From the NCBI RefSeq assembly GCF_009933175.1, contig NZ_MAEJ01000002.1, positions 1-59,200 on the forward strand: 59,200 nt of DNA, given 5' to 3'. The translations under genes were made by a program, and so were the position numbers. The notes under the pieces are model-generated. The model was not told where the DNA came from and made no database searches. It saw only the letters and a list, made by a program, of their open reading frames with translations. The DNA is from Candidatus Enterococcus huntleyi (GTDB lineage: Bacteria > Bacillota > Bacilli > Lactobacillales > Enterococcaceae). This document shows positions 34,836-44,764 of this stretch, in pieces (the first letter of the stretch is position 1; each line of letters begins with the position of its first letter).

Positions 34836-36812
34836 TTATTTATTTTTTTCATATAATTCTTTCGCTGATTGTACAATATGAGCAATCGTAAATTGATAGT
34901 CTTCAAGTAGTTCTGGTACTGGGGAAGATTTCCCGTAGTTACTAACACCGATAGAATCACCATAACTTCCGACATATTTACTCCAACCAATGGTAGATCC
35001 TAATTCAACTGATAATTTATTAAGACATCCTTTTGGCAACACTGATTCTCTATATGCCTCATCCTGTTGATCAAACAACTCCCAGCTAGGTAAAGAAACA
35101 ACATTTACTTTGTACTCATTTGAAAGTTCTTCTTTTGCTTCTAATACCATAGAAACCTCTGAACCTGTAGCAACCAAAATGATATCTGGATTCTCACTAT
35201 CTTTAGATAATACATACCCACCTTTTTCGGCCTTACTTAAATCAACTTCTTGTAAAACCGGAACATCATGTCTGCCTAACGCTAATAGATAAGGCTGTTT
35301 TTTTGATTCCATCGCTAACTTCCAGCCCGCAATCGTTTCATTCGCATCAGCTGGTCTATAAACAATTAAGTTTGGCATAGCACGCAGAGAAATCAAGTGC
35401 TCCACTGGCTGATGTGTTGGACCATCTTGACCAACTTGAAGACTATCATGAGTCATAATAAATGTGACAGGTACACCCATCAATGCCGCATGGCGAATAG
35501 CCGAACGCATATAATCTGAGAAGACTAAAAATGTACCGCAGTATCCTTTTAATCCACCATGTAAGGCAACACCGTTTGAAATGGAAGCCATCGCAAATTC
35601 TCTCACACCAAAGTGAATGTTTGGCCCACTATGATCCCCTTGTTTCATGAATGGGGCGTCTTCTATTGTTGTTTTATTTGAAGAAGCTAAGTCAGCTGAT
35701 CCACCTATAAGTATTGGTAAATCTTTATATATTTTATTGAGCATTTTCCCTGACGCAGTTCGAGTAGCCATACTTTTCTCTGTAAATAATTCCAGTGTGG
35801 CATCTGACAACTCAAATGATTCATTCATGACCTTCAACAATTCATCATGAAGCTCTGGATATGCTTTTGCATAATTAGCTACTAATTGATGCCAATCCTC
35901 TTCATCTACTTTACCCTTTTCTACTATTCCCGAAAAATCTGTTTTAACTTCTTCAGGAACAAAAAATTCTTCATGTTCCCAACCTATTGCTTTTTTAATT
36001 ACTTTCGCTTCTTCTTCACCTACAGGGTTACTATGAATCTTTTCAGTTCCTTGTAGACTAGAGCCAAAACCGATAATATTTTTCACTTCAATCAGCGTTG
36101 GTTTCTCTTTCTCCATTTTCGCCTGTTGAATAGCTTTGGCAATTTCTGTTAAATCATTACCATTCTCTACGTAGAGTGTTTGCCAATTCATCGCTTGAAA
36201 TTTTTGTTGGGTGTTTTCTCTGGAAGATAATTCTATTGGGCCATCTGATGTCACATCATTAGAATCATAAAGAACAATTAGTTTGCCTAATCCTAAATTC
36301 CCTGCAACGGCTGCAGCCTCTAATGCTACACCTTCTTCCAAATCACCATCTCCACATATTGTATAAGTATGATGATCCACAACTGAATACTCTTCTTTAT
36401 TAAATCTTGCACTCAAATGAGCTTCGGCAATCGCAAGTCCAACAGTCATTGATAAGCCTTGTCCTAAAGGTCCTGTTGTTGCCTCAACCCCTGGGGTATG
36501 AAATACCTCTGGATGTCCTGGAGTACGGCTATCATGTTGTCGAAATTGTTTTAAATCTTCCATAGTAACATCGTATCCACTTAAATGAAGTAGGATATAT
36601 AATAAAATTGACCCATGTCCTGACGTTAAAACAAAGCGATCTCGGTTGAACCACTGTGGATTCTTAGGGTTATGTTTCATCTGATTTCTAAATAATTCAT
36701 ACCCCATTGGTGCTGACCCAAGAGGCATACCCATGTGTCCGTGATGCGCATTTTCCACACTATCGACTACAAGACTTCTAATTGTTGCTACAGAACTACT
36801 TTTTAAATCCAT
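34836..36812 (-). CDS. tkt: Transketolase
   Basis: Thiamine-diphosphate enzyme that moves two-carbon units between sugar phosphates. 658 residues, full length. Visible: HHGHMGMPLGSAPMGY near residue 23, ThDP-binding CGDGDLEEGVALEAAA near residue 150, HDSLQVGQDGPTHQP near residue 460, and the C-terminal domain. It lies 21 nt after the EIIC gene with GGAGGG before the ATG. Being inside a PTS operon suggests a dedicated copy that handles a pentose-type phosphate produced by this transporter; a housekeeping copy should exist elsewhere. Confidence 0.95.
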   Translation of the reverse strand: MDLKSSSVATIRSLVVDSVENAHHGHMGMPLGSAPMGYELFRNQMKHNPKNPQWFNRDRFVLTSGHGSILLYILLHLSGYDVTMEDLKQFRQHDSRTPGHPEVFHTPGVEATTGPLGQGLSMTVGLAIAEAHLSARFNKEEYSVVDHHTYTICGDGDLEEGVALEAAAVAGNLGLGKLIVLYDSNDVTSDGPIELSSRENTQQKFQAMNWQTLYVENGNDLTEIAKAIQQAKMEKEKPTLIEVKNIIGFGSSLQGTEKIHSNPVGEEEAKVIKKAIGWEHEEFFVPEEVKTDFSGIVEKGKVDEEDWHQLVANYAKAYPELHDELLKVMNESFELSDATLELFTEKSMATRTASGKMLNKIYKDLPILIGGSADLASSNKTTIEDAPFMKQGDHSGPNIHFGVREFAMASISNGVALHGGLKGYCGTFLVFSDYMRSAIRHAALMGVPVTFIMTHDSLQVGQDGPTHQPVEHLISLRAMPNLIVYRPADANETIAGWKLAMESKKQPYLLALGRHDVPVLQEVDLSKAEKGGYVLSKDSENPDIILVATGSEVSMVLEAKEELSNEYKVNVVSLPSWELFDQQDEAYRESVLPKGCLNKLSVELGSTIGWSKYVGSYGDSIGVSNYGKSSPVPELLEDYQFTIAHIVQSAKELYEKNK

Positions 36813-36833
36813 TTAATTCCCTCCATATCTCTT

Positions 36834-38111
36834 CTAATTAAAAATTCCTTTTAAGAATTCTCCTACATAATAAATAAGTAAGCCGACAACGTTGAAATCA
36901 GTTTCTGGGAAAGATGTTCCAGTTAACCCAATATTTTCCATGATTGGATAGATTAACGCTGGTCCAACTGCGATTAAGATTCCTACAACAAACGAACCTG
37001 CGATACAGCCTTTCCAACCGCCAGTTGCATTTCCGAAAACTCCTGCTGTAGCACCAATGAAAAAGTAAGGAACTGCAACGGGTATAATAACGATACTTCC
37101 TAGAGCACCCATTATTACCATACATAATAAACCGCCAACGTAAGCCGATAAAAAGCCAATCACTGTCGCAGTGGGAGCAAACGGGAAGACCACTGGACAA
37201 TCCAATGCAGGTTTCGCATTTGGAATCAATTTCTCTGATATCCCTACGAACGCGCTTACAATTTCACCTAGGAACAAACGAACCCCTGTAATTATCACGT
37301 ATAAGGCTGCTGCAAAGCTTAATCCTTGGAATAATGGATATACTAACCAGTTCACACCGCCAGAAAGTACTTCTACAGATTCTTTTCCAGCAGCAATTGC
37401 AGCAATATAGAAGAATATGATCATCGTGATAGAAACGCCTACTACATAGTCTTTAAACATTGTTAGCCATTTAGGCAAGTTCAAATTTTCTGTACTATCT
37501 TCCGGTTTTCCTACTTTTGATCCAATCCAACCTGAAAGGGCATAACCAATAGTTACATAATGACCCATAGCAAGTTCATCATCACCTGTAACTTTTCGCA
37601 TATAAGGCTGGGCAATTGCTGGGAATAATGCCGCACAGAACCCTAATATAATTCCACCAAAAATAATTATTGCTGTATTACCTAGACCTAGTGCTTTAAA
37701 CATAATTGTTAAAAGTGCTGCTAAGTATAAATTATGTTGCCCAGTTAAAAATATATATTTCAACGGGGTAAATTTAGCTACTAATAAGTTACACAAAAAT
37801 CCAATCAGCATAACTAATGAAACGGTGGTTCCGAATTGCTGCTGAGCTAATGCTGTAACTGCTTCAGCTAAAGGCAGTACACCCTTTAAACCAAAGCCTT
37901 TTGCGAATAATTCTTGAAAACTATCTAGTGCAGTGACTGCAGCAGCAGATCCTACGCCAAAAACTAAAAAGCCAACAATTGTTTTTAATGTGCCCGATAT
38001 GATTTTGTCAACCGACTCTTTTTGTAAGATTAGTCCGGTTAGTGCAATTACCCCAACTAAGATTGGTGCCGATGCAAGTAAATCAAAAACAATAACTTTT
38101 AAAATCTCCAT
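36834..38111 (-). CDS. PTS EIIC, ascorbate (UlaA/SgaT) family
   Basis: Membrane transporter of the PTS ascorbate-galactitol superfamily, 425 residues, about 11 membrane segments. Typical features are TIVGFLVFGVGSAAAV near residue 45, LTGQHNLYLAALL near residue 122 and DCPVVFPFAPTATVIGF near residue 300. The start is the ATG at 38111 after GTGAGGAG. Substrate is unlikely to be ascorbate itself, since the ulaD, ulaE and ulaF enzymes are missing and a transketolase takes their place; a pentitol or pentose-like compound is an inference. Confidence 0.88.
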   Translation of the reverse strand: MEILKVIVFDLLASAPILVGVIALTGLILQKESVDKIISGTLKTIVGFLVFGVGSAAAVTALDSFQELFAKGFGLKGVLPLAEAVTALAQQQFGTTVSLVMLIGFLCNLLVAKFTPLKYIFLTGQHNLYLAALLTIMFKALGLGNTAIIIFGGIILGFCAALFPAIAQPYMRKVTGDDELAMGHYVTIGYALSGWIGSKVGKPEDSTENLNLPKWLTMFKDYVVGVSITMIIFFYIAAIAAGKESVEVLSGGVNWLVYPLFQGLSFAAALYVIITGVRLFLGEIVSAFVGISEKLIPNAKPALDCPVVFPFAPTATVIGFLSAYVGGLLCMVIMGALGSIVIIPVAVPYFFIGATAGVFGNATGGWKGCIAGSFVVGILIAVGPALIYPIMENIGLTGTSFPETDFNVVGLLIYYVGEFLKGIFN

Positions 38112-38129
38112 AATTTCACTCCTCACTTT

Positions 38130-38408
38130 TTATTCTTGATCAGAAAAGAACTGCTTTAATTTCGCCTCAATTTCATTTTTATCCATCAAATTTTGAATAC
38201 CGATAACATAAGGGACTTGGTCTCTAATCTCATCTGCAACGTCTGCCATCGTAATCACTAAATCGCCCTTAAAACTTTTTACATCATCAAGGGTACTGTG
38301 CTGTACATCTAAAGAAAACTTGTTTGCACGCACAACTTGATCTACTTTAATTTTTAGCATCATACTAGAGCCCATACCAGTTCTACATGCGATTAATGCT
38401 TTTTTCAT
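38130..38408 (-). CDS. PTS EIIB, ascorbate/galactitol type
   Basis: Cytoplasmic phosphocarrier of 92 residues. The phosphorylated Cys is Cys8 in the P-loop ACRTGMGSSMM. It accepts phosphate from EIIA, probably the EIIA domain at the end of the regulator encoded just upstream, and passes it to the sugar held by EIIC. The ATG overlaps the regulator stop as ATGA. Confidence 0.92.
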   Translation of the reverse strand: MKKALIACRTGMGSSMMLKIKVDQVVRANKFSLDVQHSTLDDVKSFKGDLVITMADVADEIRDQVPYVIGIQNLMDKNEIEAKLKQFFSDQE

Positions 38409-40474
38409 ATCTCATGACACTCCTTTTCAAATTTTTTTATATAATTCATTATCTCTCTAGGATGTATAGCCTTTTTTAACGTATCATAGAATTCCTGTTG
38501 ATCGAGCAATTCTGCTAATTCGGCCATTGCAGTAATATGTGTCTGATTGTCTAGTGCACTTAAGCCAAATATATACAAAACTGGGTCATTTTCTTTATTG
38601 CCAAAAGAAATGGGTGTTTTTAATGTAGCAATACTAATAGCAATTTCTTTTGCCCCTGCTTCTGGTCTCGCATGAGGTAAAGCAACATGTTTAGTTATCA
38701 CAATATACGGTCCACTCTCTTTAGCTGTTTTTATCATGTCATCAACGTAATTAGGCGTAACTTTCTCTTTATCAATCAGTGGTTGCGCAGCTTTACGAAC
38801 GGCCTCTTCCCAATCAGCTGCCTCAATATTTAGTGAGATTAATGACTCAGACGTTATTTCACTTAACAATGGATACCTCATCCCTTCCTCTTCTACAATT
38901 TTAGAAAGATATTTTTCTTTTTGACATATCTCTTTTTTAATCATTCTATATTGATCTGAAGTTACATATTTCTTTATCGTTACTAAAACTTTTTCTATGG
39001 TAGGATCGACTAATTCTTCGTCATTCAACAAATCGTAAACTTTAGAAATCAATTGATACTTTTCTTTTGCATTCATAATAGGACTCAAAATTATAAATGG
39101 CTTGTTTATAGAAAGAAGCCTACTCGAAACTGCCGTTGAAAAAACAATTTGAACGTTTTCGGTTACGATTTCTTTCTTGTAATCCTGCAAGATAAATTCC
39201 ATATCCGGAAACAATTCTTCTAATTCTCGTTTCAGAATAATGGACGTCCCGACACCACTAGGACAAAGGATTAGACTTCTTTTCCTATAGACTTTCTGCT
39301 CTTTTTCTTCATACGTCGATGCCGCGAAATGAACCGTTAGATAAGCAATCTCATCGTCAGGGACTTCATGTTGAAAAATAGGATACAGTGGTTGTAGCGC
39401 TTCTTGCACTAACGAATACATTTCACCATATTCTTCTTTAATTCGTTTCTTTAACGGGTTAACAATCGGGAGTTTATAGAGTAATCGATAGTAAGCTGGT
39501 CTAAGGTGTTCATATAATTGTTGCGCAATAGCTGAATGATTTTTGAATTTAATTCCCGACAGAGCTTCAAATCGATGAATTAAACGATTGCCTAGCTGCT
39601 TAATTATTGTTTGATCTCGCGTATTTTCTTCAATATTTCCCATTGATAGGCCTAACATCCACGCATAAATATAAGTAATGTTCTTTTGACTTTGAATAGC
39701 CGTTTCTTGTGCTAAGTACTCACTAAATTTATACTCCTTCGAATCACAATCAATAATATCGATTAGCTTTTCATCCTCAACAGAACAACGAATAAAGCGC
39801 TCGGTTAACAGATGAAAACAATAAGTAAACTCTTTTAACTTATTCTCAACAAAATGAATGGAAAATCGATGACTTGCAGCAACAATCGTCTTTCTTGTCT
39901 CTTCAAATGGTTGCTCTATTTCTTGCTGAATATATTTCTGAAGAAGCGTTTCGCCATTATCTTCATACAAGCAATGGATAACCTTTTGCATAAGCATTGA
40001 GCGAATTACTGATTCATTCCCAGAAATGTAGTAACCTTTCTCTCGTGAATATTCGATTTGAAATCCATCTTTTAAGAATTCTTGTCTTAATTCTTTTACA
40101 TCACTTAGCACGGTTGACTTACTTGCATGTACCATGTATACAAAATCATCTAAAGATAAATAATCACAAGAACATACCAATTTTAATAATATGAATAGCT
40201 TCCTACTTTGCTTATCATAAAATAGATCATTTCCTTTCTCTAAATTGATTAAATATTCCTGTAAAAATCGTTCACCTTCTTTATCAATTAAAACCTCCTT
40301 GTCAGATAAAATGATTCCGGTTTCATTCTTGTGCAATACAAGATTATTAATTTTTTGTATTGCATAAGAAATCTGTCTGTTACTCAAGCTATACTTCTCT
40401 CTAATTCCACAAATATCTCTTTCTTTTCTGAAAACTAAATCATGAAGAATCGCAATAGTTCTATCATCAATCAT
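38405..40474 (-). CDS. PRD-containing transcriptional activator with EIIB- and EIIA-like domains
   Basis: MtlR/LicR-type regulator of 689 residues: N-terminal helix-turn-helix domains (1-165), two PRD domains (about 180-400) with regulatory His, an EIIB-like domain with RSLILCPSGVGTS near residue 412, and a C-terminal EIIA domain with VALPHARPEAG near residue 605. No separate EIIA gene exists in the operon, so this C-terminal domain may both regulate and phosphorylate the EIIB. First gene of the operon, with the others overlapping or closely spaced after it. A palindrome TGTAAGCGGTTTTACA (40543-40558) upstream resembles a cre site. Confidence 0.92.
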   Translation of the reverse strand: MIDDRTIAILHDLVFRKERDICGIREKYSLSNRQISYAIQKINNLVLHKNETGIILSDKEVLIDKEGERFLQEYLINLEKGNDLFYDKQSRKLFILLKLVCSCDYLSLDDFVYMVHASKSTVLSDVKELRQEFLKDGFQIEYSREKGYYISGNESVIRSMLMQKVIHCLYEDNGETLLQKYIQQEIEQPFEETRKTIVAASHRFSIHFVENKLKEFTYCFHLLTERFIRCSVEDEKLIDIIDCDSKEYKFSEYLAQETAIQSQKNITYIYAWMLGLSMGNIEENTRDQTIIKQLGNRLIHRFEALSGIKFKNHSAIAQQLYEHLRPAYYRLLYKLPIVNPLKKRIKEEYGEMYSLVQEALQPLYPIFQHEVPDDEIAYLTVHFAASTYEEKEQKVYRKRSLILCPSGVGTSIILKRELEELFPDMEFILQDYKKEIVTENVQIVFSTAVSSRLLSINKPFIILSPIMNAKEKYQLISKVYDLLNDEELVDPTIEKVLVTIKKYVTSDQYRMIKKEICQKEKYLSKIVEEEGMRYPLLSEITSESLISLNIEAADWEEAVRKAAQPLIDKEKVTPNYVDDMIKTAKESGPYIVITKHVALPHARPEAGAKEIAISIATLKTPISFGNKENDPVLYIFGLSALDNQTHITAMAELAELLDQQEFYDTLKKAIHPREIMNYIKKFEKECHEI

Positions 40475-40542
40475 GTCCTCAACTCCTAACTAAATAGTAA
40501 GATCGAAGTGACTACAATTCAATTCTATTTTATAGCAAGATT

Positions 40543-40558
40543 TGTAAGCGGTTTTACA
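40543..40558. promoter_or_regulatory. cre-like palindrome before the PTS regulator gene
   Basis: TGTAAGCGGTTTTACA resembles the longer CcpA operator form and lies about 70 bp before the start codon, next to a minus-strand TATAAA (about 40531-40536). CcpA control is the natural reading; the match is not perfect. Confidence 0.45.
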
Positions 40559-40694
40559 AAAATTACAATCACTTTTTATTTCCGTTATTTTATATTCATT
40601 ATTTCACATAATTCTCTTTTTAAATAATTCATCTTCACTTAAACTCATTTTTCACACAATAAATAGGACAAATGAACCACCTATCTACACAAAA

Positions 40695-40747
40695 ACACCC
40701 TGTCGACAACTTCTCTTTTACATCCAAGAAGTTATCTTACAGAGTGT
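40695..40747 (-). terminator. Terminator of adeC
   Basis: ACACTCTGTAAGATAACTTCT and its imperfect complement pair, followed by TTTTTGTG on the minus strand, about 60 nt after the adeC stop. Confidence 0.8.
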
Positions 40748-40807
40748 ACTTTACTTATTTAAACAGTTGTTGATTCATTTGTTTTTTGTATTGTTATTAA
40801 GATTTAG

Positions 40808-42544
40808 TTAGTCCACTGAAACTGGTACAAATTCAAATTTCGTGACATCGACTAATCCTAAATCAGTAATCTTCAGACTAGGAATCACGGCAAGTGACAT
40901 AAAGCCTAACGTCATGATTGGGTCGACATCTTCGGCGATTCCTAAGACTTCGTGGGCAATTTTATTGACGGCTTCTTGTTGTTGAACAATTTCTTCACCG
41001 GTCAAATCACTCATCAAGCCACCGACTGGTAAGGCCATGCTGCCTAAAACTTGGCCATTTTCGACTAGGACTACGCCGCCATCTTGTTCTTTTAATGTTT
41101 CAATTGCCAAGGCCATATCCGCATCATTCGTGCCGGTCACAATTAAATTATGCGAATCATGGGCAATTGAAATGCCGATTGCGCCTTTTTTGATACCATA
41201 ATCTTTCAGCAAGCCGACAAAAACATTGCCAGTATTATGATGCCGTTCGACCACTGCCACTTTTGCGACAGGCTGCGTTTCATCATATAGATAGTTGCCT
41301 GCTGCGTCTCGTGTCACCTCGACGATTGCTTCGTTAGTTAAAGCTTCCGTCTGAATCACGCCGATTGCTCGCGCTTTATCTGAAGTCAACGGTAAGACCA
41401 GCTTCTCTACTGAAAAATCGCCAATGTGGACACTGGATTGAACTTTAGTGGTTTCAGCTCTAGTCACGGGCACAATATATTCGCCGTCTTTTGCAACTAA
41501 TTTGCCATCGATATAGGTTTCTTCTACAGCAAAATTGTTCAAATCAGAGAAGAGGATTAGGTCAGCTTTCAAACCTGGCGCCACTGCCCCACGGTCAAAT
41601 AATTGACAACATTCAGCCGTATAAATCGTCGCCATCTGAATCGCTTGAATCGGATCGACGCCTTCTTCAAGACAAATTCGAATACTATTATCGAGATGCC
41701 CTTTTTCCAAAATCGTTTTGGCCTGCACATCATCGCCACATAATACGCAACGGCGAGCATTCTGCGGCGTGACACCTTTCAGTAAAGCCCGCAAGTTTTG
41801 CGTCACTGAACCTTCACGCAAGAACACATACATCCCACGAGCAAGACGGTCTTGCAATTCTTCCACCGTCGAACATTCATGGTCATTTTCAATACCCGCT
41901 GCCACATAGGCGTTCAATTCTTTGCCGTACACCATCGGACTATGACCATCAATCCGTTTATGCAAATTTTTAGCCACTAAAAGCTTCTCAATCACGGCTT
42001 CTTGCGCGTGAATCACGCCTGGGAAATCCATAAATTCAGCAAGTCCAGCAGCTTTTCCTTCTATTAAAGGAGCTTCCATATCACGCGCAGTCAAAATGGC
42101 ACCGGCATTTTCCATATTAGTGGCTGGCACACATGAAGGCAACATGTATTGAATGTCTAATGCCGTATGCTTAGCTGCTTCAATCATATAATCCAGCCCT
42201 TTTAAGCCCGCAACATTGACGATTTCATGAGGATCTGCCATGACCGTTGTCGTGCCATGAGGAACCAATAAGCGACCAAATTCTTCCGGCGTCACATACG
42301 AAGACTCCACGTGAATATGCGGATCAATCAAGCCCGGCGCAATATATTTCCCTGCGACATCGCGAACTTCTTTGCCTTCGTAATTATCGCCAATCCCAGC
42401 AATCTTGCCATCAACAATCGCCACATCGCCTAACATCGTAGTCCCTTGGTAGACATCCACGATTACGCCGTTTTTCAACACCAAATCTGCTGGTTTTCTC
42501 CCCACTGCTACGTCAATTAGATTCGTTAATTCATGCTTATTCAT
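40808..42544 (-). CDS. adeC: Adenine deaminase
   Basis: Deaminates adenine to hypoxanthine in purine salvage. About 578 residues of the amidohydrolase fold. Metal-binding PGLIDPHIHVESS is near residue 70 and MADPHEIVNVAG near residue 103. CVLCGDDV is near residue 265, and the C-terminal adenine deaminase domain contains GISIAHDSHNLIVTGT. The start is unsure: ATG 42544 has its GAGGAG 14 nt away, while a GTG at 42556 has it 2 nt away. The gene stands alone with its own promoter and terminator. Confidence 0.95.
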   Translation of the reverse strand: MNKHELTNLIDVAVGRKPADLVLKNGVIVDVYQGTTMLGDVAIVDGKIAGIGDNYEGKEVRDVAGKYIAPGLIDPHIHVESSYVTPEEFGRLLVPHGTTTVMADPHEIVNVAGLKGLDYMIEAAKHTALDIQYMLPSCVPATNMENAGAILTARDMEAPLIEGKAAGLAEFMDFPGVIHAQEAVIEKLLVAKNLHKRIDGHSPMVYGKELNAYVAAGIENDHECSTVEELQDRLARGMYVFLREGSVTQNLRALLKGVTPQNARRCVLCGDDVQAKTILEKGHLDNSIRICLEEGVDPIQAIQMATIYTAECCQLFDRGAVAPGLKADLILFSDLNNFAVEETYIDGKLVAKDGEYIVPVTRAETTKVQSSVHIGDFSVEKLVLPLTSDKARAIGVIQTEALTNEAIVEVTRDAAGNYLYDETQPVAKVAVVERHHNTGNVFVGLLKDYGIKKGAIGISIAHDSHNLIVTGTNDADMALAIETLKEQDGGVVLVENGQVLGSMALPVGGLMSDLTGEEIVQQQEAVNKIAHEVLGIAEDVDPIMTLGFMSLAVIPSLKITDLGLVDVTKFEFVPVSVD

Positions 42545-42692
42545 TCTATCAATCACGTCTCCTCATTAGAATTTATCTGCCAAACGGCCAGTCATTACCC
42601 TACTTTTCATCAGGATATTTTCCTCATTCACTCGATTCATCTTCAACCTAATTTTTCTGCGTTTTTGAAGACTCATTTTTTTATTGAAACAA

Positions 42693-42753
42693 ATTATATA
42701 CCCTCAGCTAAAATAAAACAATCTTTTCCTATAACCAATAATCGTTCGCCTTT
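42693..42753 (-). promoter_or_regulatory. Promoter and PurBox-like site before adeC
   Basis: On the minus strand TTGTTT (42716-42721) and TATAAT (42693-42698) are 17 bp apart. AAAGGCGAACGAT (42741-42753) resembles the lactococcal PurBox AWWWCCGAACWWT with three mismatches. A better match, AATCCCGAACAAT, is on the + strand at 42879-42891, farther away. PurR control is plausible, not shown. Confidence 0.5.
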
Positions 42754-42930
42754 CTGACAAATCTCTGATAAACCTCGTCTAAATCATTTATCTAGCCATC
42801 CTTCCAACGAAATAGTCGGTCCACCTGGTTAAAATAAGTTTTTTCTAATTTTTAACCAGAATAACATGAAACCGAATAAATCCCGAACAATCAAATTCAT
42901 CAGACAGAATGTTCGTGTTTACAGCAAAAA

Positions 42931-42971
42931 AGCATCCGAATGCCTCACTTTCCGTGAAGCGCTCAGATGCT
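42931..42971 (-). terminator. Terminator of nhaC
   Basis: GCATCTGAGCGC and GCATTCGGATGC pair imperfectly, followed by TTTTTTG on the minus strand, about 50 nt after the stop. Confidence 0.75.
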
Positions 42972-43018
42972 CGATTATTGATTCGTGGATTCTCACTTAT
43001 AATGGACAATCTAACAGA

Positions 43019-44434
43019 TTAGATTTCCACTTTTTTAGGCTGATGCGTCGGCTCTTCGGCAAGCTTTTTCACGCCAATCCCAGTCAAGGCACTGACTAAG
43101 GAGAAGACGGGTGAAAATAAACTGAAGAAGGCAAATGGCAAGTAAGTCAGTGTCGGTACGCCAAATGTGCTGGCCACAAAGCTACCGGCAATGCCCCAAG
43201 GAATCAGGTAGTTAATTACCGTCCCGCCATCTTCCAGCGTTCTGCCTAGCACAACTGGATCAAGATTAGCTTTTTTGAAGACTTCTTTAAAGGCATTCCC
43301 GGGAAGAATCACGGATAAAAATTGTTCGCCGATAAAGATATTAACACCGATACTCGTCAACAAAGCCGTCGAGATTAGGCGGGCTGGTGAAGTTAATTTT
43401 TTCGCAATCACGGCCATCACCGTTGAGACCAGCCCTGTTTCCATCAATAAACCACCCAAAGATAAGGTCAGAATAATCAAGGAAACCGTTGGCATCATGC
43501 TTTCAATTCCACCTCGTGACAACAATAAATCAATTTCTTGATTCCCCGTTGTCGACACAAAACCAGTATCAATCACAGTCCCTAGGCTGGCTATCTTCGT
43601 GCCCGGATTTTGGATAAAGATCATCGCCACAGCTACACCAATGTTCAGTAAAATTGTCAAAATAGCGGGAATCTTGCGCCAAGCACAGATAAACATCAAA
43701 GCAATCGGCACAATCGCCCAGACAGAAATCGAGAAATTCGCCTCTAATACTTGGATAACCTCATCGATTTTAGCCAAGCTTGCCACTTGATTATTGACGC
43801 CTAGAATAGCGAACAAAATCAAAGAAACAAAGAACGCGGGAATCGTCGACCACATCATATTTTTAATATGTCTAAACAAATCAGCTTCCACAATCGCAGC
43901 TGATAAATTAGTTGACTCAGATAAAGGCGACATTTTATCACCAAAGACCGCGCCCGAAACAATCGCACCAACGACTAAAGCCGGATTTAAACCCAGCGTT
44001 GTGCCGATACCGAAAAAGGCAATCCCAATCGTGGACATAACGGTAAACGCACTACCCACCGCACTGCCGACAATCGCGCAGACGATAAACACCGAGGGCA
44101 CAAACCATTTGACACTAATAATTTTAAATCCCACCACCATCAGGGTCGGGATAATTCCTGCTTGAATCCAGACGGCAATCAGTGAACCTACCAGAATAAA
44201 GATAAAAATCGGAATAATTCCTGGCTTCAGACCGGCGATAATTCCCTCGTGGATTAGATCAAACGGCATACGCTTGACCGTCATGTAGAGCATGACAATG
44301 CCAATCGCAAATAGAATTGCAATATTAGGTGTTATTTTTAGTCCAATCACCGCCACCGCAATCGTTGCGACAATAATGATTAGCATGATGCTAGCCTCCA
44401 TGACAGAGACAGTTTGTTGTTTTTTCGTTTTCAT
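43019..44434 (-). CDS. nhaC: NhaC-family antiporter, predicted amino-acid (tyrosine) transporter
   Basis: Twelve-segment membrane protein of 471 residues in the NhaC ion-transporter family. The FGDKMSPLSESTNLSAAI segment near residue 165 and the matching LEDGGTVINYLIPWG near residue 395 mark its internal two-fold repeat. Annotated members exchange Na+ and H+, but some relatives move organic or amino acids. The gene is governed by a T-box leader, which responds to uncharged tRNA, so it most likely imports an amino acid. The probable specifier codon TAC suggests tyrosine. Confidence 0.85.
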   Translation of the reverse strand: MKTKKQQTVSVMEASIMLIIIVATIAVAVIGLKITPNIAILFAIGIVMLYMTVKRMPFDLIHEGIIAGLKPGIIPIFIFILVGSLIAVWIQAGIIPTLMVVGFKIISVKWFVPSVFIVCAIVGSAVGSAFTVMSTIGIAFFGIGTTLGLNPALVVGAIVSGAVFGDKMSPLSESTNLSAAIVEADLFRHIKNMMWSTIPAFFVSLILFAILGVNNQVASLAKIDEVIQVLEANFSISVWAIVPIALMFICAWRKIPAILTILLNIGVAVAMIFIQNPGTKIASLGTVIDTGFVSTTGNQEIDLLLSRGGIESMMPTVSLIILTLSLGGLLMETGLVSTVMAVIAKKLTSPARLISTALLTSIGVNIFIGEQFLSVILPGNAFKEVFKKANLDPVVLGRTLEDGGTVINYLIPWGIAGSFVASTFGVPTLTYLPFAFFSLFSPVFSLVSALTGIGVKKLAEEPTHQPKKVEI

Positions 44435-44542
44435 TTTCTATTCCTCACAATCTGTTTTTAGTTATCCTTCGACTTCTTTGATTGTTGGAATGATATCGAA
44501 TAATCCCACCACAGTTCATTCTGCTCGTCCTCTCTAGTAAAA

Positions 44543-44762
44543 CAAAAAAATCCGTCCTCAGCCTATTTAGCTAAGGGCGAATTTCTCCACGGTACCACCT
44601 TAATTTAAAAACAATCACTTGTTTTTCTCTCAAATATTATTCAGTTGTGTCTATAATTTTAGTGTACTTCGTAAAATAGATCTGATCGATTCTCAGCAAC
44701 CATCGACTTCCTGAACATAGAATCTATTTCCTACTGCGCTAAAAAGTTTTAAAGCTTACCAT
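44543..44762 (-). ncRNA. T-box leader, probably tyrosine-specific
   Basis: On the minus strand the invariant T-box AAGGTGGTACCGTG (from 44600 down) is followed by a terminator hairpin and TTTTTTT. Stem I is recognisable: AAATAGAT pairs with ATCTATTT and TTTTAG with CTAAAA. The internal loop between them has CGCAGTAGG on one side and TACGAAGTACA on the other. TAC at 44664-44666, followed by A, is the likely specifier (Tyr). Confidence 0.9.
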
Positions 44763-44764
44763 GA

